In this document: piece by piece, positions 33,776 to 44,260 of the stretch
How positions within the stretch are numbered: the stretch's first letter is position 1
Layout: every line of letters starts with the position of its first letter
Source: Bipolaris cookei
Taxonomy: Eukaryota; Ascomycota; Dothideomycetes; Pleosporales; Pleosporaceae
DNA length: 64,000 bases
Direction: 5' to 3'
Assembly: GCA_002286855.1 (NCBI GenBank)
Contig: NRSV01000084.1
Coordinates: forward strand, 46,892-110,891
The notes under the pieces: generated by a model
The model's database searches: none
What the model saw: only the letters and a program-made list of their open reading frames with translations
Told to the model about the DNA's origin: nothing
Made by a program: the position numbers and the translations under genes

Positions 33776-36700
33776 ATGGCCGAGACCACAAAATCCAGTG
33801 AGGCGCCCAAGAGCGCCGTCGCCGCCACACTTGAGCAACTCAAGCCCCAAGAGGCTGAGTCAAAGACGCTCAAAATTGAAAACACCGACAAGCGTGACAC
33901 CTTGATCGCAGAAGAGAAGAAATACCAGAAATCATGGGAAGAGCAGGGCGCTTTCAACCCCGATGCCCCCTCGCTTGAGGAGGAGCCGTTTGACACTACT
34001 ACACCAGACCAACTTCACGAGAAGTTCCCCAAGTGGCTTGGCTGCTTCGCTTATCCCTACATGAACGGAACACTTCACGCTGGCCATGGTTTTACTGCAA
34101 GTAAAGTTGAGTTTACTGCTGGCTGTATGTTTTACTATATGATCACGTGCAAGATGTTTACTGATACTTTGACAGTCCAGAGGATGCTTGGTAAGCGAGT
34201 GCTCTTCCCATTGGGATGGCACGTAACCGGTATGCCCATCAAAGCATGTGCCGACAAGCTCGTCAGAGAAGTGGAGATGTTTGGACAAAACTTTGAGCGT
34301 TGCCCAGTCGAGGACGTCGTTGAGACAGCCGTATCAGAGCCCCCCGCCCCCACACAAGCTGAGACCAAGACCGACCTCACTAAGTTCAAGGCTCAGAAAG
34401 GCAAGGCGGCCGCCAAGACAGTCAAGACCAAGTACCAGTTCCAGATCATGCTTGCTCAAGGCATACCTCTAGAAGAGATCCACAAGTTCTCTGACCCTTA
34501 TCACTGGATAGAATTCTTTCCCCCGCTCGCGAAGAGGGATCTCACAGCATTTGGCGCCAGAATCGACTGGAGGCGTCAATTCGTCACAACGGACGCAAAC
34601 CCCTACTACGACAGCTTTGTTGCTTGGCAAATGCGACGACTGAAAGCAATGGGCAAGATCATCTTCGCTAAGCGATACACTGTCTACAGTCCGAAAGACG
34701 GCCAAGCCTGCATGGACCATGACAGGCAGTCTGGAGAAGGTGTCACTGTTCAGGAGTATACGGCGTTGAAGATGAAGGTGGTCAAATGGGCTGACTCCGC
34801 TAAAACACATATCGCTGGTCTCCCCGAAGGTGCTTCCTGCTACTTTGTGCCTGCTACACTCCGTCCCGAGACTATGTATGGCCAAACCTCATGTTTTGTA
34901 GGTCCTTCGATCAACTACTCATTGGTCAAGATCAATGACAGTGAATACTTCGTACTGAGCGAGAGAGCCGCGAGAAACATGGCATACCAGGGTACCACCG
35001 CTAAATGGGGCGAGTACTCAATCATCGCTACATTCCCAGGTAAGGATGTCATCGGCACCATTGTCAACGCTCCTCTCTCCGTCCACAAGGAGGTTTACAT
35101 TCTTCCAATGGAGACCGTCAAGGACACAAAGGGCACGGCTGTTGTCACCTGCGTACCATCAGACTCGCCAGATGATTACATCACGTCATTTGACCTGGCT
35201 AAGAAGGCAGAGTATTACGGAATTCAGAAAGAATGGGTCAAGTTCGACAACCTGCTTGGCATCATAGAGACCCCAACCTACGGAAACCTCACTGCACAGA
35301 AGCTGGTCGAGGAGATGAAGATCCAGTCGCCTAAGGACTCTGCGAAGCTTGCTGAAGCGAAAGAGAAGGCATACAAGGAAGGCTTCTACAAAGGCAAGAT
35401 GGTGTATGGCGACTTTGCTGGTAAGCCAGTTGAGGAGGCTAAGCCGTTAGTTCGTAAGCAACTTATCGACTCTGGTGTTGCTTTCCCTTACGCCGAGCCT
35501 GATGGCAAGGTCATCAGCCGTAGTGGAGACGACTGTGTTGCAGCCCTACTTGACCAATGGTACATGAACTACGGCACAGCAGCCAACGGCGGAGATGGCG
35601 AGTGGGCCGAAAAGGTCCGATCCCACATCGAGGGCGAACTCAATCTCTATTACCCCGAGGCGAAGAACCAGTTCTTGCGAGTTGTTGACTGGCTCGGCAT
35701 CTGGGCATGTGCTCGATCCTACGGACTGGGAACCAAAGTGCCTTGGGACCCAAGTGTGATGGTTGAGAGTTTGTCCGACAGTACCATCTACCAGGCATAC
35801 TACTCATTTGCTCATTTGCTGCACAAAGACATGTTCGGCAAGGAGCCTGGCCCTCTCGGTGTCAAACCTGACCAGATGACGGATGAAGCCTGGGACTACG
35901 TCTTTGCCCTCCGCGACCGAAGTGATGTCCCGCAATCGACGATTCCTAAGCAGGCTCTCGAGACTATGCGACGTCAATTTGACTACTGGTACCCGCTCGA
36001 CCAACGTTCTTCTGGCAAGGATCTCATTCAAAACCACCTGACGATGAATCTATATGTACATGCTGCAATCTTCCCGAAGGAGAACTGGCCACGCAGTTTC
36101 CGTGTCAACGGCCACTTGTTACTCAACGGTGACAAGATGAGCAAGTCTACTGGTAACTTCTTGACCATCGCTGGCGCGGTCCAAAAGTTCGGTGCAGATG
36201 CTACACGTATTGCTCTGGCCGACGCCGGAGACGAGATCTCAGACGCCAATTTCGAGGAGACTGTCGCAAACAGTAATATTCTGAAGTTGTTCGAGCTCCG
36301 CAAGTGGTGTGAGGATTTGATGAACGAGGCCATCTACGTCCCTGATGCGGCTGCGTACATGGAGAAGAGGGCAAACGAGCGCGTAAAGAACGCCGATGTG
36401 ATCCAGCGACAGAGTGGTAGTGAGCGCTTCCTGTTCGACAAGATGTTCGACAACGAGATGAACGTGCTCGTCCACGAAGCTTTTAGTCACTATTCCAACA
36501 CTTCCTACAAGTTAGCTCTCAAGTCAGGATTCTACGACTTTACCAGCGCACGTGACTTCTACCGTGAAGCTACCAAGGCGGCAGGCATTGGTATGCACCA
36601 GGATCTTGTCAAGAAGTTCATTGAGCTACAGGCTCTCCTACTTACGCCACTCGCGCCACACTGGGCAGAATATATCTGGCTTGAAGTACTCAAGAACAAG

Positions 36701-37315
36701 GAGACTATCCAGAATGCTCTCTGGCCAAAGGTTCCCGAGTCCGACCCATCACTCACCGCCGCTCGCGAATTCGTTCGCACGACACAGACCAACATCACAT
36801 CGGCCGAAGGCAACGCCATTAAGAAGCTTTCAAAGGGCAAGGTCGCGACGTTTGATCCCAAGAAAGAGAAGAAGATTATCATCTTCTCTGCTCAAGAATG
36901 GCCTGCCTGGCAAAAGAAGTACATCGACATGCTCCGCGACGCAGCTTCCATTGACATCAAGGCCATCAGCAAGTCGATCGATAAGTCCGAGTCCAAGAAA
37001 GCCATGCCCTTCATCAACGGCCTCAAGCGTCGCCTTGACAATGGAGAGCCCAAGGAGGCAGTCTTGAATCGCGAACTTGCCTTTGACGAACTTTCGACCC
37101 TGCGTGTCATGGTTCCAGGTTTGAAGCAGACGATTCAAAAGTGCGTCGACGTAGAAATCATTGTTGTCTCGGAAGGTGGAAAGGATGGTACGGTGATCAA
37201 GGAGGATGGCAGCAAGGGCGAGACCCGATCGGAACTGCCGCCTCAGGCTGCGACGGCTGAGCCTGGTTCGCCCAGCTTCGCTTTCGAGAACGTTGAGAGT
37301 GTGCCTGTTCGGTAA
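33776..37315 (+). CDS. CDC60: Leucyl-tRNA synthetase, cytosolic
   Basis: Two exons (33776-34124, 34176-37315) give 1162 aa, the size of eukaryotic cytosolic LeuRS. The class I signatures are present: the HIGH-type PYMNGTLHAGH (His101-His104) and KMSKS in NGDKMSKSTGNF near residue 770. WHVTGMPIKACADKL and the editing-domain stretch TLRPETMYGQTSCFVGP are also intact. The 51-nt intron (34125-34175) has GTATGT, a CTGAT branch and ACAG, contains no stop and is a multiple of three. Retaining it would insert 17 residues between TAG and QRMLGKRV, which all relatives lack. An in-frame ATG at 33572 would add 68 residues but lies close to the divergent gene, so the start in VMAETTK was chosen. Confidence 0.94.
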   Translation: MAETTKSSEAPKSAVAATLEQLKPQEAESKTLKIENTDKRDTLIAEEKKYQKSWEEQGAFNPDAPSLEEEPFDTTTPDQLHEKFPKWLGCFAYPYMNGTLHAGHGFTASKVEFTAGCMFYYMITCKMFTDTLTVQRMLGKRVLFPLGWHVTGMPIKACADKLVREVEMFGQNFERCPVEDVVETAVSEPPAPTQAETKTDLTKFKAQKGKAAAKTVKTKYQFQIMLAQGIPLEEIHKFSDPYHWIEFFPPLAKRDLTAFGARIDWRRQFVTTDANPYYDSFVAWQMRRLKAMGKIIFAKRYTVYSPKDGQACMDHDRQSGEGVTVQEYTALKMKVVKWADSAKTHIAGLPEGASCYFVPATLRPETMYGQTSCFVGPSINYSLVKINDSEYFVLSERAARNMAYQGTTAKWGEYSIIATFPGKDVIGTIVNAPLSVHKEVYILPMETVKDTKGTAVVTCVPSDSPDDYITSFDLAKKAEYYGIQKEWVKFDNLLGIIETPTYGNLTAQKLVEEMKIQSPKDSAKLAEAKEKAYKEGFYKGKMVYGDFAGKPVEEAKPLVRKQLIDSGVAFPYAEPDGKVISRSGDDCVAALLDQWYMNYGTAANGGDGEWAEKVRSHIEGELNLYYPEAKNQFLRVVDWLGIWACARSYGLGTKVPWDPSVMVESLSDSTIYQAYYSFAHLLHKDMFGKEPGPLGVKPDQMTDEAWDYVFALRDRSDVPQSTIPKQALETMRRQFDYWYPLDQRSSGKDLIQNHLTMNLYVHAAIFPKENWPRSFRVNGHLLLNGDKMSKSTGNFLTIAGAVQKFGADATRIALADAGDEISDANFEETVANSNILKLFELRKWCEDLMNEAIYVPDAAAYMEKRANERVKNADVIQRQSGSERFLFDKMFDNEMNVLVHEAFSHYSNTSYKLALKSGFYDFTSARDFYREATKAAGIGMHQDLVKKFIELQALLLTPLAPHWAEYIWLEVLKNKETIQNALWPKVPESDPSLTAAREFVRTTQTNITSAEGNAIKKLSKGKVATFDPKKEKKIIIFSAQEWPAWQKKYIDMLRDAASIDIKAISKSIDKSESKKAMPFINGLKRRLDNGEPKEAVLNRELAFDELSTLRVMVPGLKQTIQKCVDVEIIVVSEGGKDGTVIKEDGSKGETRSELPPQAATAEPGSPSFAFENVESVPVR

Positions 37316-37766
37316 GGGGCGCGGGAAAGCCCCGCTGCGAGTTTGGTATCGGGGGACTGGGATGGGTTTATGCGACACGACATTTCATGATGGATGAGAG
37401 GATATAGGATGAGGCATGTCTGAAATGATTGTGAAAGTAGAGGAAACTCTCATGGTATGTGTTCTATGATTACTACTAGAATCCAACTGTTTGCATGTCC
37501 GACTGTGAATGATCTTCCGACTTTTATTCGTGTCTAACCTGTCTTTCAAATTCCAAATTGCAAACTTTGACGCTGAAAAAAACTCAGGATAAAGAAAAGA
37601 ATCCGCCAGGCAAAATATGTATCGACCGCATCCTCCGGGCCTTGCTGGCACTCCGCGCCATCTATCTGCATAGCATAAAGGAAAAACAACAACTCATGAT
37701 GACATAGGAAAAATTCGTTAAAAAAGCAAGAAGAGGGGCTCAGCCCCACTCCATGACCGACAACAT
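37316..37766. other. Convergent 3' region
   Basis: 451 bp between the converging LeuRS and MIOX stops. No gene seen; presumably two 3' UTRs. Confidence 0.5.
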
Positions 37767-38747
37767 TTACCATTTGAGCTTCTTATCCTTGCCGATAAAC
37801 TCATCAATAATATCCATGTAGTAATCCTTGAGGTCCTCAACCTTGGGCACCTCATCACTCTTGCTGTAAAGATCATACGGGTTAAACGCCTTGACAGCCT
37901 CAAGCATGCGCTCATCCTTCTCATTCATCATCCACTTGTACGCACCCTGCGAGTGCCACGGATAAAACGAGTGATATCTGATCATAGCGAGGCCCTCATC
38001 AGGGATCGTAGACTGATCCTTCATGATGTGGTAGAGGTACTCGTCGTGGCCCCAAGACAGCATGACGTTATCCATGCCGCAGCCGGGTGTGTAGATGCCA
38101 TGCTCGGTGCTGTAGATGTCGTCGGTGTAATCTGGGTTGTTCTTGAAGGTGTCGGGGTAGATGATCTTGTCCGAGTAGGCGCAGCCGACGGGGAAGGTGT
38201 CGCCGACGACATCCCATTGGCCGCGGGCTTCGTAGAAGAAGAGGAGCTTGCCAAGGTCGTGGATGAGGCCTACGAGTTGGAACCAGCGGGGCTTGCCGTC
38301 GCGGCGGATGGCTTCGGCGGATTGGAGGAGGTGCTCGATTTGAGAGAGAGATGTGTCGGGGTCGGACTCGTCGATGAGCGTGTTGAGCTTCTCCATGGCT
38401 TCCCAGACGGTCATCTCAGCACGTGTCTTGCTGTGGAATGAGTTGCGGGCCTTGAGGTTGTAGGCTACGGTCTGCTTCTCGTGCTGTTCGCGGTAGAAGT
38501 TCTTGACTCGGTCGCAGGCCTCTTCGTACTGACGGAACTGTGTCTTGTCCTTGTCGGCATCGAATTCTGATTTCTCGTAGATGTCCTTTTCCTTTTGTGA
38601 AGCTGTGCTGTTATTGGCTTTCAGGGCAGCCTTGAGGACATTGACGTCGTCAATAGCGTCAGAGGTTGCCTCGAGGGCAAGTCCATCACGGTGGTTGTTG
38701 AAGTCCTCTGCCACATTTGGCGTCTCGAAGATTGCACCTGGTGCCAT
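37767..38747 (-). CDS. MIOX: Myo-inositol oxygenase
   Basis: Single exon, 326 aa. MIOX is a di-iron enzyme that cleaves myo-inositol with O2 to D-glucuronate. The metal-site pattern is clear: LVGLIHDLGKLLFF supplies the His-Asp pair, MLSWGHDEYLYHIM further ligands and IRYHSFYPWHSQGAY the distal His region. The substrate loop QWDVVGDTFPVGC and STEHGIYTPGCGMDNV are also as in animal MIOX. The frame is open upstream (MTLHWC...), but MAPGAIFETP at 38747 matches the usual start. The gene begins a run of five sugar-oxidoreductase genes with AKR, SDR, polyol dehydrogenase and Gfo/Idh members. Confidence 0.94.
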   Translation of the reverse strand: MAPGAIFETPNVAEDFNNHRDGLALEATSDAIDDVNVLKAALKANNSTASQKEKDIYEKSEFDADKDKTQFRQYEEACDRVKNFYREQHEKQTVAYNLKARNSFHSKTRAEMTVWEAMEKLNTLIDESDPDTSLSQIEHLLQSAEAIRRDGKPRWFQLVGLIHDLGKLLFFYEARGQWDVVGDTFPVGCAYSDKIIYPDTFKNNPDYTDDIYSTEHGIYTPGCGMDNVMLSWGHDEYLYHIMKDQSTIPDEGLAMIRYHSFYPWHSQGAYKWMMNEKDERMLEAVKAFNPYDLYSKSDEVPKVEDLKDYYMDIIDEFIGKDKKLKW

Positions 38748-39419
38748 TTTGGACGATGTGCTTGTGTATATGAACGGAATGGGGTATCTCAAAACAAAAA
38801 TCAAAACAAGACAGAGTCTATGCTGTGAAAAACAAAATTCAAGACACCAGTGTAGAGTCAAAGGGTTGGGTGATAGGGTTGCGGTGGAATCCGACGAAAG
38901 ATTAGCAAGTACTTATCCTCTTGTACCCCTCACACTACAAAGCCTTGTATTGCCAGAATCAGTAAAAAAATATTACTACCGAAGAAACTCCAGAACGATT
39001 CCTTGTGAGGCCGAGTTCTCGTCGTCTCCATTACTAAGATCCACTCTTGGATGAGGAGTCTCCGCAATTATGAGCTAAATGGGGACAAGAGCGTCCCACA
39101 GGGTAACTTTCGCCGTCTGCCAAACTGCCGTTGAGCTGCCACAAGCAGATCTAAGGGTCTCAGCAAGGGCGGCTAAGGGCCCCCGATGGCAATCCGGCGA
39201 CTATGGTTGGATGTTGCGGTTAGATCTGCCGCTATTCGGGTGGAATGTCTTGCTGGCATGTCATGGTGCATCCCATGGGGTAAGAAGAGGCAACAAGGCC
39301 CGCACCCACCTCAACACGGTAATTTTCGGCGCCCCGTGACAACTGCCGGCTCAGCTTGTTCTGGACCTTTTTCAATACGAGACGAAAAAGAAGGCTGACA
39401 TGATTTGTCCCCAAGGTTT
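38748..39419. promoter_or_regulatory. Upstream region of MIOX
   Basis: Gene-free sequence upstream of MIOX. Its right end carries an extra partial copy (ATTTGTCCCCAAGG near 39402-39415) of the inverted end of the adjacent element. Confidence 0.4.
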
Positions 39420-39803
39420 TGAGATTTGTCCCCAACCGAAGTACCGAAAATAGCAGTCTTTGTGCTTTGCAATGCAACTTTACCGCAACCTCAAATGTAA
39501 TTTATTTTCGAAGCCAGATATGCGATCTAAATTCATCAAGGCATCTTCCATTGACATTTTGTGAGTTTTAGTAGCGATGGGAACGACGTAGATGGAGTTG
39601 AAGTCGACGATTTTCTTAAAAATATCACCAACATTAACGTGCAATCAAACCACAAGATAGGCTTGTTTTAGGCTATAAACACACAGAAAGGATTTTCGAT
39701 GCTTTTGGATAATTTGGATGTCCAAAATCTTAATTGCGCTCTTGACAGCGTTGAATTGTGCGGATGTAAAGCATTTCGGAACTTCGGTTGGGGACAAATC
39801 TCA
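39420..39803. mobile_element. MITE-like element with 30-bp terminal inverted repeats
   Basis: Positions 39420-39449 (TGAGATTTGTCCCCAACC...) recur as the reverse complement at 39774-39803 with one mismatch in 30. The 384-bp unit has an AT-rich interior without a coding frame, fitting a non-autonomous DNA transposon. No clear target-site duplication flanks it. A large regulatory inverted repeat is the alternative. Confidence 0.5.
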
Positions 39804-40272
39804 GCAGCCGAAGAAGAATTATTGATCAGGCGGAGATGCTGCATGATGACGACCAAGCGTCTGCCCCGCCTTGCACGTGATGCTCGGTGTGCTCTTCCCC
39901 GACCCAACCCCACGAACCGTCGCCAACGTCTGGGCCACGTCTACTTATGGAACATCCTCCCCCCCTCCAAAATTATTTTCACGTGAGGCTGGGAGAGCGA
40001 CGAGAATGCGCACTAGGAGTATTAGTTACCTCTTCTCCGGCCGCGGGCCGAAGCTACTCCGGCAGAGCTGCTTGGCGGGGCAGCATCGGACTTCGGGAAC
40101 AATTATAGAGTCAATCACGGTCGACGTAAGTCTTTGACCATACTAGAACCGTCAAGGTACTAGCTACAACATGGAGGCCCCCTAGCAAACCCTACGTATC
40201 CCGTCCTTGCCAACCACCCCGCCGGCACTGCTACGCACATATATATCGCAGCACCACCCCGGCAATTTTACG
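39804..40272. promoter_or_regulatory. Upstream region of the aldo-keto reductase gene
   Basis: 469 bp between the inverted-repeat element and the chosen AKR start. A TATATAT motif at about 40240-40246 lies some 30 bp before the ATG. No gene seen. Confidence 0.4.
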
Positions 40273-41387
40273 ATGAATCCTGCCCTTTCCAAGTTTATGC
40301 TGAAGAGTACACCAAAGAGCATCCTCGACCCTCAGCCCGAAATGAACACTCCTATCCCCCTCAACACGGGCGCCACCATCCCCGCCCTCGGTCTGGGAAC
40401 ATGGAAGTCTGGGCCTGGTGAAGTCAAGAAGGCTGTCGTCCATGCCATTGAGAGCGGCTACAGGCACATCGACTGCGCCTTCTGCTACCAGAACGAGGAC
40501 GAGGTTGGCGATGCCCTTCAGGATGTCATTTCGCGAGGCGTTGTGAAGAGAGAAGATCTCTTCATTACCAGCAAGCTCTGGTGCACATTCCACTCCCGTG
40601 TCGAGGAGGGTCTGCAAAAAAGTTTGGACCTGCTGAAAACACCTTACGTTGACCTGTTCCTTGTACACTGGCCGGTACCCATGAACCCCAATGGTAGGTT
40701 GTATATAGACTGTAGCATTAAACAAGCTAATACCGACATAGGCAGCCACCCTCTGTTCCCAATGCTCGAGGACGGCTCTCGCGATATCGACCGCTCAATG
40801 ACCCACCAAGACACATGGAAGAACATGGAGAAGCTCATCCAAACACATCCTGAAAAGGTCAAGGCCATTGGTGTCGCCAATTACTCCGTCAAGTATCTGG
40901 AGAAGCTCCTCGCCAAGGCTACCATTGTCCCAGCCGTCAACCAGATTGAGAACCACCCACTGTGCCCACAACAAGAAGTTGTCGATTTCTGCAAGGAAAA
41001 GGGCATTCACGTCTCCGCATACAGCCCGCTCGGTAGCACTGGCTCGCCGCTGTTTAAGGATGAGGGTATCAACGAGGTCGCGAAAAAGCACAGTGTTGGA
41101 CCCGCCGTCATTCTGCTAAGTTATCATCGTAAGTATCTCGATACTATTTTTGCCATGAAACATACTAACTTTTTTAAGTCGCCCGCAACTCATCCGTCCT
41201 CGCAAAATCCGTCACCCCATCGCGTATCGATGAGAATAAGAACCTCATTTCGCTCGATAGCGACGATATGGCGAAGCTGGAGAAGATCCACAAGGACAAG
41301 GGTATCCAGCGTTACGTATACCCACCCTTCGGTATCGATCTCGGCTTCCCTGACAAACCTGATGGCATTGACCTCAGTGGTTCTTGA
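40273..41387 (+). CDS. Aldo-keto reductase (candidate uronate/aldehyde reductase)
   Basis: Three exons (40273-40693, 40742-41128, 41179-41387) give 338 aa. All AKR catalytic residues are visible: Asp in YRHIDCAFCYQNE, Tyr in the same motif, Lys in FITSKLWCTFH and His in LFLVHWPVPMNPN. The NADPH side shows GVANYS, NQIENHPLCPQQEVVDFC and a tail RYVYPPFGIDLGFP, as in fungal glycerol/glyceraldehyde and uronate reductases. Next to MIOX, reduction of D-glucuronate to L-gulonate is an attractive role, but specificity cannot be read from sequence. The first intron (48 nt) is a multiple of three without stop. An internal ATG at 40342 (MNTPIPLNTG) is an equally good start. Confidence 0.88.
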
Positions 41388-41608
41388 CTCTCCGGGAAGT
41401 TCCGACTGTAGGGAATGAATTAGAGAGAAAAATAGAAGCTATACTCTATATAATATATCATGCATACGACACCGCCAGAAACTCCTGATAGACGTTGCAT
41501 TGTTTCATACGAGTGAAAATTAAAAAGATTGATTAGATTCAAGGTTCGAATGCGTTCTAAGCGTTCTAAGCGTTTTCTGATCTGGCTCCTATAAACATAA
41601 CCTAGATT

Positions 41609-42455
41609 CTACCTACCCATCCAGCCTCCATCAACTGTAAGAACCTCACCACTGACGTATGCACTCGCGGCACTAGCCAAGAACACCACAGCGCCCTTGA
41701 AGTCTTCGGGGCTTCCCCATCGGCCAGCGGGAATTCTACTCAAAATGCTCTCAGCTCTCTTTTCATCCTTGATCAACGCCTCGTTCATATCCGTCGCAAT
41801 GTACCCAGGCGCAATAGCATTCACGCTAATACCCTTGCTCGTCCACTCGTTCGAAAGTGCCTTGGTAAGCTGACCAACACCACCCTTTGACGCCGCATAC
41901 GCAGGAACCGTAATACCACCCTGAAAAGTCAGGAGAGATGCAACGTTGATAATACTACCGCGTCGTCCAAGTGGTAGATCGGCGTTTTGAGCGAGCATAT
42001 GCGCGCCTACATCGCGAGCGATTTGGAAGACAGAAGTCAAGTTGACTTGCAGTACTGCTTCCCAATCATCATCTGGAAACTGGTGTGCAGGGTGGCGCCT
42101 TTGGATTCCGCCACAGTTGAGCAGGATGTGTACCCTGTGGCCGTCTTTGAGGATAGCGGGGAGGAGGGCGGCGACAGAGGATTTGGAAGCGAGGTCTGCG
42201 GTGTAGATTGTAGCTTTGCGACCGAGTGATTCAATTGCTTGCTTGGTGGATTGGTTGGAAGTATCGCGCTGAGCTTGAGTGTTAGTGTGCCTGTATCCTT
42301 CAAGTTCGTAAATATAGAGGGCTTACCTGGACAAGAAGGATGTCTGCTCCTGCTTCCGCGAGCGCAATGGCCATAGATTGACCGATTCCTCGCGTTCCGC
42401 CTGTTACCAGGGCGGTTTGGCCCTCGAGAGAAAAGAGCTGTTTGACAGATGTCAT
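41609..42455 (-). CDS. Short-chain dehydrogenase/reductase (KduD/gluconate-5-dehydrogenase type)
   Basis: Two exons (42327-42455, 41609-42268) give 262 aa, a classical SDR. The cofactor motif is TGGTRGIG, the catalytic tetrad Ser is in INVASLLTF and Tyr/Lys in YAASKGG; SVNAIAPGYIATDMN and SGEVLTVDGGWMG close the fold. The usual NNAG motif reads NCGG (LLNCGGIQ). Overall it resembles 2-deoxy-D-gluconate 3-dehydrogenase and 5-keto-gluconate reductases. It lies tail to tail with the AKR gene (221 bp) and head to head with the polyol dehydrogenase. In the fungal D-glucuronate route a 5-keto-D-gluconate reductase is needed; this gene is a candidate (inference). Confidence 0.88.
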
Positions 42456-42930
42456 GGTGTCTCTGGATCGTTTCTTTGTAGTCGGGATTCGGAAGGCTTT
42501 GGTGAAGATATGGAACCGAATAACGTTGATATCGATAAGGGATTTAGGTACACCAGTAACCAGTTCTACTGCTTCCTGCACCAAGAGAAAATGCCTCAAA
42601 AAGTGTTTTGGGATGTACGAAAGAAGACGACGGCGCTCAATCCCAGGATCATGTTTGGTAGCTCGGAACAGTCTCGGAACATGACCCCACCCTTGGTGTC
42701 GGCATCTGTTGTCCCGCTATTTCAAACGCCGAAGGTCGGAATTTCTCTCCACAACGATCCATGTGCCATGGGGGAATACGCGCCGAATGTTTGGTTAGTA
42801 GTGGGTTCCGAGGCGCATGCGATGGCTTGACTTGTCACCTGTCTTCCTGACATTCGTTCTCTCCAATCCACAACCCAGACTTCATCGCGTTTCCTTGTTT
42901 GCATTAATCTAGAATTGAGAGATTGGGACC
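42456..42930. promoter_or_regulatory. Divergent promoter region SDR / polyol dehydrogenase
   Basis: 475 bp between two divergent oxidoreductase genes of the same putative pathway, suggesting co-regulation. No specific site assigned. Confidence 0.45.
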
Positions 42931-44260
42931 ATGTCTTCAGAACAAACATCAGACGTTAATCAGAGTACAAGGCAGATCCGTGCCTCGGTTCTTCATGGCG
43001 CGAAGGACTTGCGAATTGTGCGTCAGCATGTCTCTTCACATGCGTGATCATACTGACCTCAATCCTAGGAGAACCGCTCGCTCCCCACGCCCTCGCCAAC
43101 AGAGCTCCAGATCAGCATCCGTAGCACTGGTCTTTGCGGTTCCGACCTCCACTACTACCGACACTACCGCAATGGCGATATCATCGTGCGAGAGCCCATG
43201 TCGCTTGGGCATGAATCAGCTGGCGTAGTAGTAGGCGTGGGTTCAGAGGCCTCCGGTTTCAAAATCGGAGACAAAGTTGCGCTAGAGGTTGGACAACCAT
43301 GCGAGAACTGTGATAGGTGTAAAGAAGGACGGTATAATATCTGCAAGGGCATGAAGTTTAGAAGTAGTGCAAAGGCTTTTCCTCATGCACAAGGAACATT
43401 GCAGGACCGTATTAACCACCCGGCCGCGTGGTGTCATAAGTGGGTTTCTGGACTCGCATAGGATGAAATCGATACTAATGCCGGTCAGATTGCCAGACGA
43501 CATGTCACTAGATCTGGGAGCCCTCCTTGAGCCTCTGGGCGTAGCTATCCAAGCATCGAAACGAGCACAACTAGCACCCGGCTCAACAGTGCTGGTATTT
43601 GGAGCTGGTGCCGTTGGCATCCTTGTAGCAGCCATCGCAAAGATCTCTGGTGCGGGCACAGTATTAATAGCAGACATTGACTCCGGACGAGTGCAATTCG
43701 CAGTCGATAACAAGTTCGCGCACCGAAGCTTCACCGTACCCATGAAGCGTGGAAACACCATAGAAGAGCAACTCGACATTGCCAAAGAGGTAGCTGCCGA
43801 GATTGGCAAGATCACAAAAGAAGGCGGCGGAGAAGTGGGTGAGGTTGATGCGGTTTTCGAGTGCACTGGTGTGCCGTCATGTGTGCAGGCCTCGATATTC
43901 GTAAGTCCTAGTTTGATCCCAGCTTCAATCCATGACTAATAGAAAATACAGGCTACGCGACCTGGCGGCAAGGTTCTCCTAATTGGAATGGGTACACCAA
44001 TTCAAACCCTCCCCATATCCGCAGCCGCCCTTCGCGAGGTAGACATATTGGGTGTCTTCCGATACGCCAACACTTACCCCACTGGCATCGAGGTTGTGTC
44101 AAAGAAGGGAGACGACTATCCCGACTTTGGTAAGTTGGTGACACACAGATACAAAGGCCTCGAGTCAGCAGAGGAGGCGTTTGAGATGGCTGGCAAGACC
44201 AAAGATGATAAGGGTAATCTTGTCATCAAGGTTGTACTTGAGACTAGCGAGGAGACATAA
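42931..44260 (+). CDS. Zinc-dependent polyol/L-idonate-type dehydrogenase (sorbitol dehydrogenase family)
   Basis: Four exons (42931-43017, 43069-43439, 43489-43900, 43952-44260) give 392 aa. Catalytic zinc ligands: Cys in GLCGSDLHYY and the His-Glu pair in LGHESAGVVVGVG. The structural zinc lobe has the four cysteines of CENCDRCKEGRYNIC. The Rossmann part shows VLVFGAGAVGILVAAIAK, then IADIDSGR, suggesting NAD+ preference. Members include sorbitol, xylitol, L-arabinitol and L-idonate dehydrogenases. With MIOX, AKR and SDR nearby, oxidation of L-idonate or a related polyol is plausible, though xylitol or sorbitol cannot be excluded. Exon joints restore WCHK-LPDDMS and SIF-ATRPGG without gaps. 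Confidence 0.9.
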
